Shown piece by piece: positions 32,655 to 44,064 of a stretch of 64,000 nt of DNA. The translations under genes and the position numbers were made by a program. This DNA is from Dugong dugon (Eukaryota; Chordata; Mammalia; Sirenia; Dugongidae): the NCBI GenBank assembly GCA_030035585.1, contig CM057469.1:14130501-14194500 (forward strand). Direction: 5' to 3'. The notes below the pieces were generated by a model that was not told the origin of the DNA, made no database searches, and was given only the letters and a program-made list of their open reading frames with translations. Each line of letters opens with the position of its first letter. Positions within the stretch are counted from its first letter, which is position 1.

Positions 32655-34258
32655 AATTTTATAATTAAACTAATTCAAAATGGATCAAAGACCTAAATAT
32701 AAAGCCCAAAACTATAAAGTTCACAGAAGAAAAAATAGGACCAACACTTCAGGCCTTAATACATGGCATTAACAGGATATGAACCATAACCATCAACACA
32801 CAAACCCCAGAAGATAAGCTAGATAAATGGGATCTTCTGAAAATCAAACCTATGGACTGGGGAAAAAAATTTGGACAGTACAAGTCAGACAAAGTTCTAA
32901 TCTCCATAATCTACAAGAAAATCCAACACCTCTACAACAAAAAGACAAATAATCCTATTAAAAAATGGGCAAAGGAAATGAACAGACACTTCACCAAAGA
33001 AGACATTCAAGCCACCAACAGACACATGAGGAAATGCTCGCGTTCACTAGTTCACTAGCCATTAAAGAAATGCAAATTAAAACCACAATGAGATACCATC
33101 TCACCCTGGCATTACTGGCACGAATCAAAAACACTGGAAATAACAAATGTTGGAGAGGCTGCGGGGAGATGGAAACTCTTATGCACTGCTGGTGGGAATG
33201 CAAAATGATACAACCATTTTGGAAAATGATACGGCGCTTCCTCAGAAAGCTAGAAAGAGAAATACCATACGATTCAGCAATCTCACTGCTAAGAATATAT
33301 CCTAGAGAAATAAGAGCCATCATATGACTAGACATATGCACACCCATGTTCATGGCAGCATTGTTCACAATAGCAAAAAGATAGAAACAACCTAGATGCC
33401 CATCAATAGATGAATGGATAAACAAACTATGGTACATACACACAATGGAGTCCTATGCAACGAGAAAGAATGATGGATCTGTGAAGTATCTCATAACATG
33501 GATGAAACTGGAGGACATTACGCTGAGTGAAATAAGTCAATCACAAAAGGACAAATATTGTATGAGACCTCTATTGTAAAAACTCATGGAAAAGTTTACA
33601 TACAAAAAGTAACAATCTTTGGGATGGGAGGGGTGGGGGGGAAATACTAAATAAATAGACAATAGATAAGTGGTAACTTTGATGAAGGGTGAGACAGTAC
33701 ACAATACTGGGGAAGCCAGCACAGCTTGTACAAGGAAAGGTCATGGAAGCTCCAAAGACACGGGCCAAACTCCCTGAGGAACTGAATTGCTGGGCTGAGG
33801 GCTGTGGGGACCATGGTCTCAGGGAACATCTAGCTCAATTGGCATAACACAGCTTATAAAGACATTGTTCTACATTCTACCTTGGTGAGTAGCAACTGGG
33901 GTCTTAAAAGCCTGTGAGCAGCCATCTAAGATATTCCCCTGGTCTCACCCCTTCAGGAGCAAGAGAGAATGAAGAGAACAGGATACAAGGAAAAGATTAG
34001 TCCAAAGGACTAATGGACCACAGCTACCATGGCCTCCACCAGACTGAATCCAGTACAGCTAGATCGTGCTCAGCTACCACCACTGACTGCTCTGACCAGG
34101 ATCACAACAGAGGGTTCTGGACAGAGCTGGAGAAGGATGTAGAACAAAATTCTAACACACACAAAAAGACCAGATTTACTGGCCTGACAGAGACTGGAGA
34201 AACCCCAAGAATATGGCCCTCAGACACCCTTTTAGCTCAGTGGTGAAGTCACTTCCGA
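32655..34258 (+). mobile_element. L1: ORF2 C-terminus and part of the 3' UTR
   Basis: A 5'-truncated L1 running from the region upstream of the ORF2 cysteine motif to the lineage-specific 3' UTR (ggtgagtagcaactggggtc, tagtccaaaggactaatgg). Unlike the other copies it stops at about 34258, without the last 150-200 bp of the 3' UTR or a poly(A). It lies within older L1 sequence that continues at 34270. Confidence 0.88.
32680..33340 (+). pseudogene. L1 ORF2 C-terminal region with cysteine motif
   Basis: The frame 32965-33327 contains MQIKTTMRYHLTLALLARIK, then KCWRGCGEMETLMHCWWECK (the CX3C...HX4C cysteine motif of L1 ORF2p) and IPYDSAISLLRIYPREI. Upstream residues in a second frame (32852-33058, KWAKEMNRHFTKEDIQ) belong to the same domain, so a frameshift near 33030 separates them. 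A stop ends the frame at 33328. Confidence 0.92.
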
Positions 34259-34269
34259 GGTAAAACAGT

Positions 34270-34795
34270 TCAACAATATGTGTTTATGTCCAGTAATTTA
34301 ATAATCTCATTGTCGGCAATCAATCCCAAGGAAATAATCAGAGATGTGGGAAAAGGTGTATAAACAAAGATGCTGATTATCAAGCTATTTATCAAAGCGA
34401 AAAATGAAATACAAGATAAGCTTCAACAGTGAGGAGCTGGTTAACTAAATGGTGGTTTATCTATATAATAAACCAATGTGTAGCCATTAAAATAGCTTTG
34501 GAAGACTATTATAATTAATGGTAAGTGAAAAAAAAAGTAAGCTAAATTCCATATACAATAAGACCTCAACTCAATAAAAGAAAGATAAATGCAATTCTCA
34601 TAGATATGTGAGTATACGAGTTGACCAGAAAGAATACCCTAGAAAGTTAACAAAAATTTTATCTGGGTAGTGTCATGATGAGCAATTATTAAATCCTTTA
34701 CATTTTTAGGTATTTTCTAATTTTTATAATGTGCACACATCATTTTTGTATACAGCAAAAAGCTAAATATTATCCAATAAACAAACAAATTAGTA
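34270..34795 (+). mobile_element. Old L1 3' end
   Basis: acaaagatgctgattatca, aatggtggtttatctatata and aatgtgtagccattaaaat have the wording of ancient L1 3' regions. It probably continues the old copy at 31877-32650 on the far side of the younger L1. Confidence 0.65.
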
Positions 34796-34936
34796 ATTAT
34801 TGTGGAAATTGAAGATCATTTCTATTCTAGGGAGAAAACTTACTCATCTAGTCTTTTCAGTCCTTTCTGTACCTAGGTGTCCTCAGCATCGTAACAGCAC
34901 CATCTACTCACTCATAAGACTTCACAAGTGAGTACT

Positions 34937-35099
34937 GGAGCCCTGGTGACGCAGTGGTTCATAGCCCAGCTGCTAACCAAAAGGTTAGCAGTTCGAATCC
35001 ACCAGCTGCTCCTTGGAAACCCCATGGGGCAGGTCTACTTTGTCCTGTAGGGTCGCTATGAGTTGGAATCGACTCAACGGCAACAGGTTTGGCTTTTTG
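34937..35099 (+). mobile_element. AfroSINE A
   Basis: Clean copy starting ggagccctggtgacgcagtg and ending caacaggtttggctttttgg, close to the consensus by eye. Confidence 0.95.
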
Positions 35100-35417
35100 G
35101 ACTGGAGCCTCCTTACAATCTGGCTTTCACTACCCTGTCTTATTGATGAGCCTATATGGTTCATTTTAGTTGTTAAAGGCCTCCTTCCCTAAAAAGGCCT
35201 TGTAAATTGTTGGGCTAAATCCTTCTCTCTGCTTTCAGAGAGTGGAAGTACAGAAACAACTGGATTATCTGGAGGCAGCACAGGTGGACATCAGCTGAGA
35301 AAGATGGCTACAGAAACAGATCTTGGGCCCAAATCAAAATTCTAGCTCCGTGAAGGTAAAGTCTGTGCTTGTCTAACTTATGAGTTTATGCTCAGGAATC
35401 AGTGCACCAGCCTAACT
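35100..35417. other. No recognisable feature
   Basis: About 320 bp of unassigned sequence. Confidence 0.4.
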
Positions 35418-35439
35418 CCACACATACACCCCAAAAATC

Positions 35440-35656
35440 AAAATACAACCCAAACCCGTTGCCATCGAGTTGATTCTGACTCTGACTCAGTGCAGTCCTA
35501 TAGGACAGGGTAGAACTGCCCTGTAGGGTGTCCAAGGCTGTAATCTTTACGGAAGCAGCCTGCCACATCTTTCTCCCATGGGGTGGCTAGTGGGTTCGAA
35601 CTGCCGACCTTTCAGTTAGCAGTCGAGCACTTAACCACTGCACCACCAGGGCTCCT
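35440..35656 (-). mobile_element. AfroSINE A-long with target-site duplication
   Basis: Reverse copy with the gtaatctttacggaagcagc module. The 11-bp motif ccacacataca at 35418-35428 recurs exactly at 35657-35667. Confidence 0.95.
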
Positions 35657-35667
35657 CCACACATACA

Positions 35668-36040
35668 GGAATCACTTCGTAACGTGATTTTTGAATGAGT
35701 GAATAAACAAGTGGATATTTGTTTAATGAATAAAGAAAAAAATCAAAAAGGGTGGAGTATTAATATCCCATTACCTTTTGGGGAGAGAGTTCCCCATGAA
35801 TCTCTCCCATTTCTTCACATCGAGGCATTAACAGCCAATTTCTTCAGATCTGCTTACATTTCAGGATAGTAAAGAGAGAGTCTCCCTCTCTGGAGACATT
35901 CCAATATAGTAGATAAAGACCTCTCTCTGCTTTTCCAGAGAATTATTTACGTTTCAGGGTAATAAAGAGAATGTCTCTGGAGGAGAGAACAAGCGGGTTT
36001 TCCAGCAGCCCCTTTATAAGAAGGAGGTTTCCTAAGTTCA
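35668..36040. other. No recognisable dispersed repeat
   Basis: About 370 bp. The short motifs gagtctccctctc and ctctctgcttttccagagaa recur loosely, suggesting old internal duplication without a family. Confidence 0.35.
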
Positions 36041-36043
36041 GAG

Positions 36044-36100
36044 TTAGGGTCACTATGAGTCGGAATTGACTCGACGGCAGCGTGTTTGGTTTGGTTTTGG
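36044..36100 (+). mobile_element. AfroSINE A, 3' tail only
   Basis: Just the last ~57 bp: gggtcactatgagtcggaat to the gtttggtttggttttgg tail. A strongly 5'-truncated insertion. Confidence 0.88.
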
Positions 36101-36334
36101 TACAGTATACACCTGTGCCCACTTCTGACCATCCCCATGGGATTTGTGAGTAATCAAGTATCTAAATGCATTTGTCCTCCCTGTCTTCTTACTGGCCACA
36201 TCTATGAACTGTGACAAGCCAGCCTATCAGTGCCACTGTGCCACTGCTTAGGGACTGCTTGACCGCTTGACATACCCTTGTTTTTGGGGGAGGAGCTTGG
36301 TATCCATGATCCAAGTAAGAAAGAGTGGTTTAGT

Positions 36335-36505
36335 GGAAGTAGCTTGAGTACTGGCTTCATATTCAGACAAACTTCTACTGTGTGACCTTGGGTAAATTGC
36401 TTAACGTTTCTGAGCCTCCATTTCCATAGCTGTAAAATGACTTTCTTACAGAGCTGTTGTAAAGATTAAATATGAAGTACTTAGCATAGTGGCAGGCACG
36501 CAGTA
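36335..36505 (+). mobile_element. MIR SINE
   Basis: actgtgtgaccttgggtaaa, ccatttccatagctgtaaaa and gagctgttgtaaagattaaa in forward MIR order. Confidence 0.85.
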
Positions 36506-36541
36506 ATACTGCTCTCTACTAATCAGGGATGGATTATCCAG

Positions 36542-36641
36542 TAAGCAAGGCATGCACGGGCTTACTTGTGTATACTTTGATGTAGTGAAATTGTGCACTA
36601 CAGATTAGTAAGCACAAGTAAGCCCGTGCTTACCTTGCTTA
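36542..36641. repeat. Nested inverted repeat (29-bp arms)
   Basis: The left arm 36542-36570 pairs with the right arm 36613-36641 at 27 of 29 positions. Inside the 42-bp spacer, tgtagtg (36581-36587) pairs with cactaca (36596-36602). A third, weaker relative of the arm (gtaagcccatgtgtaccttg) follows at about 36644. It could be a small non-autonomous DNA transposon; no family was recognised. Confidence 0.85.
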
Positions 36642-36644
36642 ATG

Positions 36645-36985
36645 TAAGCCCATGTGTACCTTGATTACTGGGTATCTGATCTGCTACTAATGTTAATTTA
36701 CCCTTTTCCCTACAAGCCCAGAAATCATACATTGCAATTTACTTAATTAGTCACTATAGGATACTTTCTGAAAACTTTTAATTTGTAATTTCCATTTAGA
36801 ACAATAGCTATTGTTTTAATTAAAAATGATTTTATTTTTAACTCTTATTAAAAGTAGTTATAAACGCTTTTTCATAGCAATATTAAAAATTATTTCATAA
36901 AATATTTGTAAGTATGTAAAATTATACAGAAATAGGTAAAACTAGCTTATTGCACAAATAAGAATATTATTTATCTTAATTCCTT
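36645..36985. other. AT-rich, no recognisable feature
   Basis: About 340 bp, strongly AT-rich, unassigned. Confidence 0.4.
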
Positions 36986-36989
36986 GGAA

Positions 36990-37205
36990 GGAAGGAGAAA
37001 GGGAACATTTATTAAGAAACAATTCGCCAGCCACTTAGCATGTGTTATCTTATTTAAAACTTCCAAAAGTTTCCTTTTTTTATTACTTTGCAATTGAGGA
37101 AATTGAGGTTCAGAGAGAATAAGTAACTTGTACAAGACCCCACAGTGGTGGAAACAAGATTTGAACCCTGGGTCTATTTGACTCTAAAACATGAACCCTT
37201 TTCCT
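36990..37205 (-). mobile_element. MIR SINE
   Basis: ccacttagcatgtgttatct, ttgaggaaattgaggttcag and gatttgaaccctgggtctat in reverse MIR order. Confidence 0.82.
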
Positions 37206-37459
37206 TACAAGTTCTAGTAACCAATCTGTAGAAAGTGTCTATTCTAAGTTTTTCTGCCTCAACCTCTAATCCCTGCCCCCTTCCTTATTATCTGCTGGAC
37301 TTCTGGCTGCAACCAATCCTTAATGAATCATCAGTGAGATCCCTTGTCCTTAAAATGGCAGGATTTCCTGGCAGACCTGAAGCTGGGATTTAGAGCTCTC
37401 TGGTGTATGGAATTAATGCCTCCCCCCAAGTATCAAACTGCATAATTTAATATGCAAAG

Positions 37460-37650
37460 GTCCCTGGGTGGGGCAAACTGTTAATGTGCTCAGCTGGTTG
37501 GAGGGTTGAGACCACCCAGAAGTGCCTCAGGAGAAAGGCCTGGTAATCTACTTCTGAAAAATCAGCCACTGAAAACCCTGCGGTGCACAGCTCTTCTCTG
37601 ACACACACGGAGTTGCCATGAGCTGTGGTCAACTTGATGGCAACTGGTAA
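37460..37650 (+). mobile_element. AfroSINE B
   Basis: Starts gtccctgggtggggcaaact and ends cttgatggcaactggtaaca. A short gcaaagg flank repeats at both sides. Confidence 0.92.
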
Positions 37651-37654
37651 CACG

Positions 37655-38615
37655 CAAAGGGAATTTTAATATTTATTTGTTGGTTTGTTTATTTATTTTT
37701 GCTAAAGGAGGGAAGAGGATCCAGTGAAAGAGCTGAGGGTGAAAATAATGATTCAAGGGGCACCTGGCATCCTGGTGGACATTTGCCATTTTTCTTTTCT
37801 GGATTGCCTGGCTTCTGAACCCTCCTTGTATGTTTGAGACTCCCACAGTGTGAGTTGGAAGTCCAGACCATTGCTCTCCCAGCACTCTTGCAGCCTGGTG
37901 TGGCCCATGACCCAGCTGTGGGCAAAACCCTCCAAGGACTCTGGATGAGCACTAGTGAGTGGGAGGAGACCAGGATCAGAAGCCAAAAGAGTAGTGTTGC
38001 TGAGAGACTTTGTAATCTCTGGGAACCATCAGCATCTCTTTGGCTCTAAGAAACACAGTGCTGCCCCAAAATTGGAGAGGAGTTCATCCTTCCACTCTTC
38101 TCCCAGACCCCCACTCTGCACAGCCCTGAACACCTCTGTGGTACCCTGAGGACTCTGGGTTCAGCAGGGAAGGAGGTGTTTTGTGCAGGGTGTCCTCATA
38201 TTCTCCTAGAGGGCAATAGAGGGGCCAGAACCTCAATGAGGAAACTGGAAGGGAGAACATGAAGAAACTTTTCTTCCTATCACATTTGAGACACTTTCCA
38301 GGGAGGTCCAGAAAGAACTGAGTGCGGGCAAGATCTCAGAGGGTATTGTTTCTGTGTAAGCAAGTGGAGCTGAGAGCCATGGTACTTTAGGAGAGATGAG
38401 GTCTAGGATATTCAGGTGATCTACTGGGTTGAAATTCTACCTGTTCTGTCAGAAACAAAACAAAACAAAACAAAAAACAGTGCAACCACATCTGAGGGTC
38501 ATGGGCCATGTATGTAGGACTTTTCTCTTTGAACTTTCACCTGGGGTACCATTGTTTGTGTTGGTCCAACCTGTGTTGGTCCAGGCTGACCTATTTCTGT
38601 AAGGCTTCTTTTGGC
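37655..38615. other. No recognisable feature
   Basis: About 960 bp of unassigned sequence, with a (CAAAA)n run near 38455-38475. Overlapping reverse ORFs at 37673-37986 are judged chance because all three frames are open over the same span. Confidence 0.4.
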
Positions 38616-38623
38616 CTCTAGAG

Positions 38624-38816
38624 CAGGAGTTGGCAAACTTTTCCTTAAAAGTAAATATTTTAGACTTTGTGGGCCATGCAGTCTCCATGGCAACTCATCT
38701 CTGGCCTTGTAGGGTAAAAGTAGCCATAGACAATATGTCAACGAATGAGCATGGCTCATTTACTGTGTTCCAGTCAAACTTTATCTACAGTAACAGCCAT
38801 AGTTTGCCAACCCCTG
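38624..38816. mobile_element. hAT-Charlie-type DNA transposon with intact ends
   Basis: Terminal inverted repeats are caggagttggcaaac at the left and gtttgccaacccctg at the right. An 8-bp target duplication flanks it: ctctagag (38616-38623) and ccctagag (38817-38824). Eight-base duplications are the hAT signature. It is non-autonomous, with no coding sequence. Confidence 0.92.
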
Positions 38817-38889
38817 CCCTAGAGGAACAAAGTTCTTTCCTGCTTGTGTTCCAAGTTCTCTGTACTATCAAAATGTACATGTTTTGATT

Positions 38890-39100
38890 GTGAATTGGCT
38901 GAATTCATGCTAAGCATCACGTGTTTTACATAGCTCCTGTTTACAATCTTCACACAAGCCTGAAAGGTTAGACTTGTTATCCTCATTTTAGAGAAGAGGA
39001 AATTGAGGTTCTAAGAAGTTTCATCAGTTGCCCAAGATAACAGGTAGTCAGGTCAGCTTCACTCCAAAGCCAGTGTCCCAGTCTCCCTTGTGTCAGCTTT
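38890..39100 (-). mobile_element. MIR SINE
   Basis: tgctaagcatcacgtgttt, attttagagaagaggaaatt and gttgcccaagataacaggta in reverse MIR order. Confidence 0.8.
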
Positions 39101-39104
39101 GCTC

Positions 39105-39725
39105 GCAAAGATCTCTATCAGCATTTCCCTAACTGCTCTGACGGTTGTTACTTGCACAGCTTCCAGGACCCTCCCCTAGAGAGGCAGAGTCAGTGGATTT
39201 GTGGTGGAATGAGGGAATCTGGGTTTTAGTAGGTGATTGTCACCATCAGTGTTTGGGAAACACTGGTAGCCATCACCTCCCTCCTCCGTTAACTCTAAAC
39301 TGTGACTCATCCTGAGCCTAAAGCGTGAATATGTGTTGGTGACATGAAGCAAACCAGCTTCCCAAGATACCAATTCCTATAAAATCCAAATGCAAGGAAA
39401 TGAAAAGCCCAAGTCTGAAAACAGCTCCACTCCCTACGGACCTGACTTGATTCCTGGGGATCCGAGGTATAATTTCATGGACTGATCGAGTTGGGGCAAC
39501 ATGTCTTTTTATATAACCACAACTGGGATAATCATGCTAAATTTACTACGGTAGATTGACTGTAGCAGACACTGGCTGTAAAATACAACCAAAATAAACT
39601 GAACAAAGCCTCAGCTTAACTGAGAGAAGGAGACTTTTCAGGCTGCAAGACCATCATGCACACATGGTTGTAGGGTACCTGGGGCTCCCTGAAGAGCATC
39701 CTTCTTTCCAGGCTGTTACAGACAT
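39105..39725. other. Mostly unassigned; possible hAT remnant
   Basis: At about 39175-39275, gaggcagagtcagtggattt and gtttgggaaacactg vaguely resemble MER5-type sequence. The rest is unassigned. Confidence 0.35.
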
Positions 39726-39728
39726 TCT

Positions 39729-39909
39729 AACCAGTTGCTGTCAAGCTGATGGTGTCCATGGCGACCCCATGTGTGTCGGAGTAGAACTGTGCTCCATAAC
39801 ATTTTCAGTGGTTAATTTTTTGGAAGTACAAGATGCCTCTGGAGGGACTCAGAACTTCAACCTTCTGGTTAGAAGTCAAGTGTGTTGACGGTTTGCACCA
39901 GTCAGGGAT
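39729..39909 (-). mobile_element. AfroSINE B
   Basis: Reverse copy with ccatgtgtgtcggagtagaa and head ttgcaccagtcagggata, carrying a small internal deletion after ggaagtac. Confidence 0.88.
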
Positions 39910-40016
39910 AGAGGCATTTTACACGAACGTTATCATAGCAACTGGGAGGACCAAGAGAAAAGATTTAGAAGAGCTGTTCTAAATTTAACTTATGTGAAGT
40001 CTTTCATGTTGAGGCA

Positions 40017-40530
40017 TGTCATGGATTGAATTTTGTCCCCCCAAAATATCTGTCAGCTTGGCTGGGTCATGATTCCCAGTATTGTATAATTGTGTACCAT
40101 TTTGTAATCTTATGTGATTTCCGTAGGTGTTGTAAATTCAATCACTGTGATCTAATAAGATGGATTAGCGGCAGTTATACTGTTGAGGTATACAAGATTG
40201 GATAGTGTCTTAATCCAATCTCTTTTGAGATATAAAAGAGAAAAGCGAACAGAGACACATGGGAAACTCACACCACCAAGAAAGCAGCACCGGGAGCAGA
40301 GTGCGTCCTTTGGACCTGAGGTTCCTGTGCTGAGATGCTCCCAGACCAAGGAAGACTGATGCATCACAAGGACCTTCCTGCAAGGCCAACAGAGAGAGAA
40401 AGCCTTCTCCTGGAGCTGATGCCCTGAATTGGGACTTGTAGCCTACTGGACTGTGAGAGAATAAAATTCTCTTTGTTAAAGCCATCCACTTGTGATATCT
40501 CTGTTATAGCAGCACTAGATGACTAAGACA
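40017..40530 (+). mobile_element. Solo MaLR-type LTR with perfect 5-bp duplication
   Basis: TG...CA ends: tgtcatggattgaattttg at the left and agatgactaagaca at the right. aggca at 40012-40016 recurs exactly at 40531-40535. A polyadenylation signal (aataaa at about 40461) precedes the 3' end by about 70 bp. Solo LTRs arise by recombination between the two LTRs of a provirus; no internal sequence remains. Confidence 0.95.
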
Positions 40531-40728
40531 AGGCAATTATAAGGGTTTTTTAAAAATTATAAAATGTATATCTTCAGTGAGATGATGGTTTAACAACCTT
40601 TTTAGAAATAGAAATGAAAGGGATTCTGGGTTAAGGGGGATTTTTGTCAAATACTCTGTGTCTGGGTGCACACACATGAAAATAAGTAATAACAAAGTAA
40701 TTTAAAAATAGAAATGTTCTTTTCCTGA

Positions 40729-41395
40729 AAATGTTCTACATCCTACTTTGGTGAGTAGTGTCTGGGGTCTTAAAAGCTTGTGAGCAGCCGTCTGAGATAC
40801 TCCACTGGTCTCACCCCATCAGGAGCAAGGGAGAATGAAGAAAACTAAAGACACAAGGGAAAGATTAGTCCAAAGGACTAATGGACCACAACTACCACAG
40901 CTTCCACCAGACTGAGTCCAGCACAACAAGATGGTGCCTGGCTACCACCACTGACTGCTCTGACTGGGATCACAATAGAGGGTTCCGGACAGAGCTGGAG
41001 AAAAATGTAGAACAGAATTCTAACTCACAAAAAAAGACCAGACTTACTGGTCTGACAGAGACTGGAGAAATCCCGAGAGCATGGCTCCCGGACTTTTAAC
41101 TTTTAACTTTTTAACTCAGTACTGAAGTCATTCCTGAGGTTCATCCTTCAGCCAAAGATTAGACAGGCACATAAAGTGAAACTAGACTAAAGGGGTACAC
41201 CAGCCCAGAGGCAAGGACAAGAAGGCAGGAGGGGACAGGAAAGCTGGCAATGGGGAACCCAAGGTCGAGAAGGGGAGAGTGTTGACATGTTATGGGATTG
41301 ACAACCAATGTCACAAAACTATACGTGTATTAATCGTTTAATGAGAAACCAATTTGCTTTGTAAACATTTGTCTAAAGCACAATTTTAAAAATTA
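40729..41395 (+). mobile_element. 5'-truncated L1 (3' UTR only)
   Basis: The whole insert is lineage L1 3' UTR, ending gtctaaagcacaattttaaa. ttttcctga at 40720-40728 recurs at 41396-41404, a plausible target duplication. Its ORF at 40881-41099 parallels the ORF at 34013-34246 in the other copy only because the 3' UTR is shared. Confidence 0.88.
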
Positions 41396-41595
41396 TTTTC
41401 CTGATTGTCTAGAATGAAAAAAAAATGTTTGATCCAAGCAGACTTTCTGTTGGTTTATGTGACTGTAATAGTTCTTTCTGAGTTAAACGATGTATCTGTT
41501 AGGATTAGGTCCAAATGGAGAAGATTAAAATAAATAGGTAGGTAAGTAAAAGTGACTTAAACAAGAGAGTTTAGTTCACTCTATCATAAAAGGGA

Positions 41596-41784
41596 GGAGC
41601 CCTGGTGGCACAGCTCTCAGCTGCTAACCGAAAGGTCTGCAGTTCAAACCCACCAGCCACTCCTAGGGAGAAAGATGTGGCAGTCTGCTTCGGAAACGAT
41701 TACTGCCTTGGAACCCCTGTGGGGCAGTTCTGCTCTGTCCTGTAGGGTTGTTATGAGTCAGAATCGACTTGATGGCAACGGGTT
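41596..41784 (+). mobile_element. AfroSINE A-long with target-site duplication
   Basis: Starts ggagccctggtggcacagct. tatcataaaag flanks both sides (41582-41592 and about 41786-41796). Confidence 0.95.
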
Positions 41785-41799
41785 ATCATAAAAGAAGTT

Positions 41800-42695
41800 C
41801 AGAGGGAGATAGTCCAGAGCTGATGTGGCCGTTCATAGCGTCACAGATTTAGGCTCCTGGACTCCTTCTACCTAGTTGTCACTCCACCAGCATGTGGCTT
41901 CTATCCCAAGGGGGCTGCTTGAGCTCCAGCCATCATGCCCACACTCTAGCCCATAAGAGTGAGAAAGAGAGAGAAAGAGGCAAAGGGCATGCGCCAGCTA
42001 TCTTTTAAGGAAGTTTCCTGTAAGTTGCTACATAGAACTTCTAATTCTATCTCATCGGCCAGCATTTAGCCACATGGCCACATGTAAGTGCAAGGGAAAA
42101 TGGGAAATTGGCCTTTGTTTGGGCACGCATGTGCAAAACTAAAAATGAGGGATTTTATCACTAAGGCGAAAGGGGAGAGTGGATAGCAGGGTAGACAAAT
42201 TACAGTAAGGACCTAGTCATAAGGAAGCAGGTCTGAGGTAATCATATTATTGGAAGCCTATGAGGACTCTGGACTAGGTGACCAACAGGACCTGAGAACA
42301 AGCCAATTGTTTCTTTCTCACCCCTCCCCCTAAGGTGGGGAGCCCTAAGGATAAATGCTCTTCCCTGAGCCTCCTCAGCCATTCCACCCCCAATAATGCC
42401 TCCAATCAGATGCCCCAGAAAAACTCTTGCCACGAGTTCTGAGAGGCTGCTCAGGCTACTAAATCTCACTTGTGTTATGCAAGCAATTCACTGGTCCAGA
42501 AAGGAAGGGTCCACCTGTGCACTGCCAGGGGCATTCCAGAAGGCAGGTGCTGCCCTAGCGCACACTGACCAGCAGCCCCATTAGTGATTACACCACCGAG
42601 TTCTTCTCACACAGAAACTGCCTGCCATTCCCAACTGGCCTGTGGCCAGGAACCAGCACTTGCTCTGTGGCCATCATCCCACACCTGTCTTCTCT
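41800..42695. other. No recognisable feature
   Basis: About 900 bp of unassigned sequence. Confidence 0.4.
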
Positions 42696-42710
42696 GTCCC
42701 AGAGTGCAAA

Positions 42711-42872
42711 ACCAAACCCAACCCATTGCAGTCTAGTCTATTCCGACTCATAGTGACCCTACTGGAGATAGTGGAACTGCCCCGTAGGGTTTCCAAGGAG
42801 CAGCTGGTGGATTCGAACTGACGACTTTTTGGTTAGCAGATGAGGTCTTAACCGCTGTGCCACCAGGGCCAC
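42711..42872 (-). mobile_element. AfroSINE A with target-site duplication
   Basis: Reverse copy. tcccagagtgcaa flanks both sides exactly (42697-42709 and 42873-42885). Confidence 0.96.
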
Positions 42873-43054
42873 TCCCAGAGTGCAAGCACTGATCATTCAG
42901 CTGCCCTCAGTGGCGCTGAGAAGGTAATAACGGTGGGATGTTTGGAGGAAGAAAGTAGAACAGCTCAAAGGCTGGTGTTTGCACGTTAATAATAACATTC
43001 AATGAGCCTTTACTCTGTGTCAAGCACCATAGAACATTTTATATTTAACCAGCT

Positions 43055-43243
43055 AAACCAGTTGCCATAGAGTCAATTCTAACCCCTGTGTGTTGGAGGA
43101 GTAGAACTGTGCTCCCTAGGGTTTTCAGTTTTTTAGAAGTAGATGGCCAGTCCTTTCTTCTGAGGTTCCCCTGGGTGGACTTGTACCTCCAACCTTTTGG
43201 TTAGCAGCTGAGAGTGTTAACCATTTGCACCACCCAAGGACTC
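43055..43243 (-). mobile_element. AfroSINE B inside MIR
   Basis: Reverse copy from gccatagagtcaattctaac to the head caccacccaaggactc. Confidence 0.92.
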
Positions 43244-43255
43244 ATAAATTTCCAA

Positions 43256-43462
43256 ACCAAAACCAAACCCATTGCTGTCAAGTTGATTCTGACGGATAGC
43301 AACCCTATAGGACAGAGTAGAACTACCCCATAGGATTTCCAATGCTGTACATCTTTACAGAAGCAGACTGTCACATCTTTCTCCCATAGAGTGGCTGGTA
43401 AGTTTGAACCACCAAGCTTTCAGTTAGCAATAAGCACTTAACTACTGTACAACCAGGGATCC
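43256..43462 (-). mobile_element. AfroSINE A-long inside MIR
   Basis: Reverse copy starting accaaaaccaaacccattgc and ending caaccagggatcc, 12 bp from the preceding B copy. Confidence 0.92.
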
Positions 43463-43664
43463 TTATTTATATTTAGTCCTTACAATAATCTTGGGGAGAG
43501 GATGGACTCAATATATCCATTTTACATATGAGAAAAAAAAAAAAAGGCTTAAAGAAGCTACTTGCCCAAAGTGACAGGTAATACGTATATGATACAGGTG
43601 AGTTTTAAGCCCCAGGCCCTTCTGATCCCAGACAGTGTCCTTAAGCCCTACCCTATGCCCTTTC

Positions 43665-44062
43665 GGCCTTCTTAAGGAACTTCTCCAGTGAATAAGGAAG
43701 ACCAAAGAAGAATTACGGTGTTGGCGAAGAATATTGAATATCCCACGGACTGCCAGAAGAACAGACAAATCTTGTCTTGGAAGAAGTACAGCCAGAACAC
43801 TCCTCAGAAATGAGGATGGTGAGACTGTCTCACATACTTCGGACATGTTATCGGGAGGGACCCGTCCCTGGAGAAGGACATCATGCTTGGTAAAGTAGAG
43901 GGTCAGTGACAGAGAGGAAGACCCTCAGCGAGATGGGTTGACTCAGTGGCTGCAACAGTGGCTCAAGCGCAGCAACGACTGGGAGGAAGGTAGTGTTTTG
44001 TTCCGCTGGGCATTAGGTTGCTGTGAGTCAGAACAATCCGACAGCACCTAACAATGAATATT
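43665..44062 (+). mobile_element. RTE LINE, 3' end
   Basis: Includes ggtgttggcgaagaatattg, gtcttggaagaagtacagcc and gagaaggacatcatgcttgg, the same C-terminal stretch as in the copies at 10254 and 61569, and ends acagcacctaacaatgaa. Coding frames are broken. 5'-truncated to about 400 bp. Confidence 0.88.
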
Positions 44063-44064
44063 AC

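Larger units (their letters stand above)
42970..43640 (-). mobile_element. MIR SINE broken by two AfroSINEs
   Basis: The left part (gcctttactctgtgtcaagc) and right part (tagtccttacaataatcttg, tacttgcccaaagtgacagg, aagccccaggcccttctg) are one reverse MIR. The AfroSINEs at 43055-43243 and 43256-43462 separate them. Confidence 0.8.

Noticed and set aside
32991..33443. 150-aa reverse ORF, one of the longest in the window
   Set aside because: It is the antisense shadow of the L1 ORF2 C-terminus, which reads in the forward direction with the conserved cysteine motif.
34013..34246. ORF similar to the one at 40881-41099, suggesting a conserved small protein
   Set aside because: Both lie in copies of the same L1 3' UTR, so the similarity is of the repeat, not of a gene.
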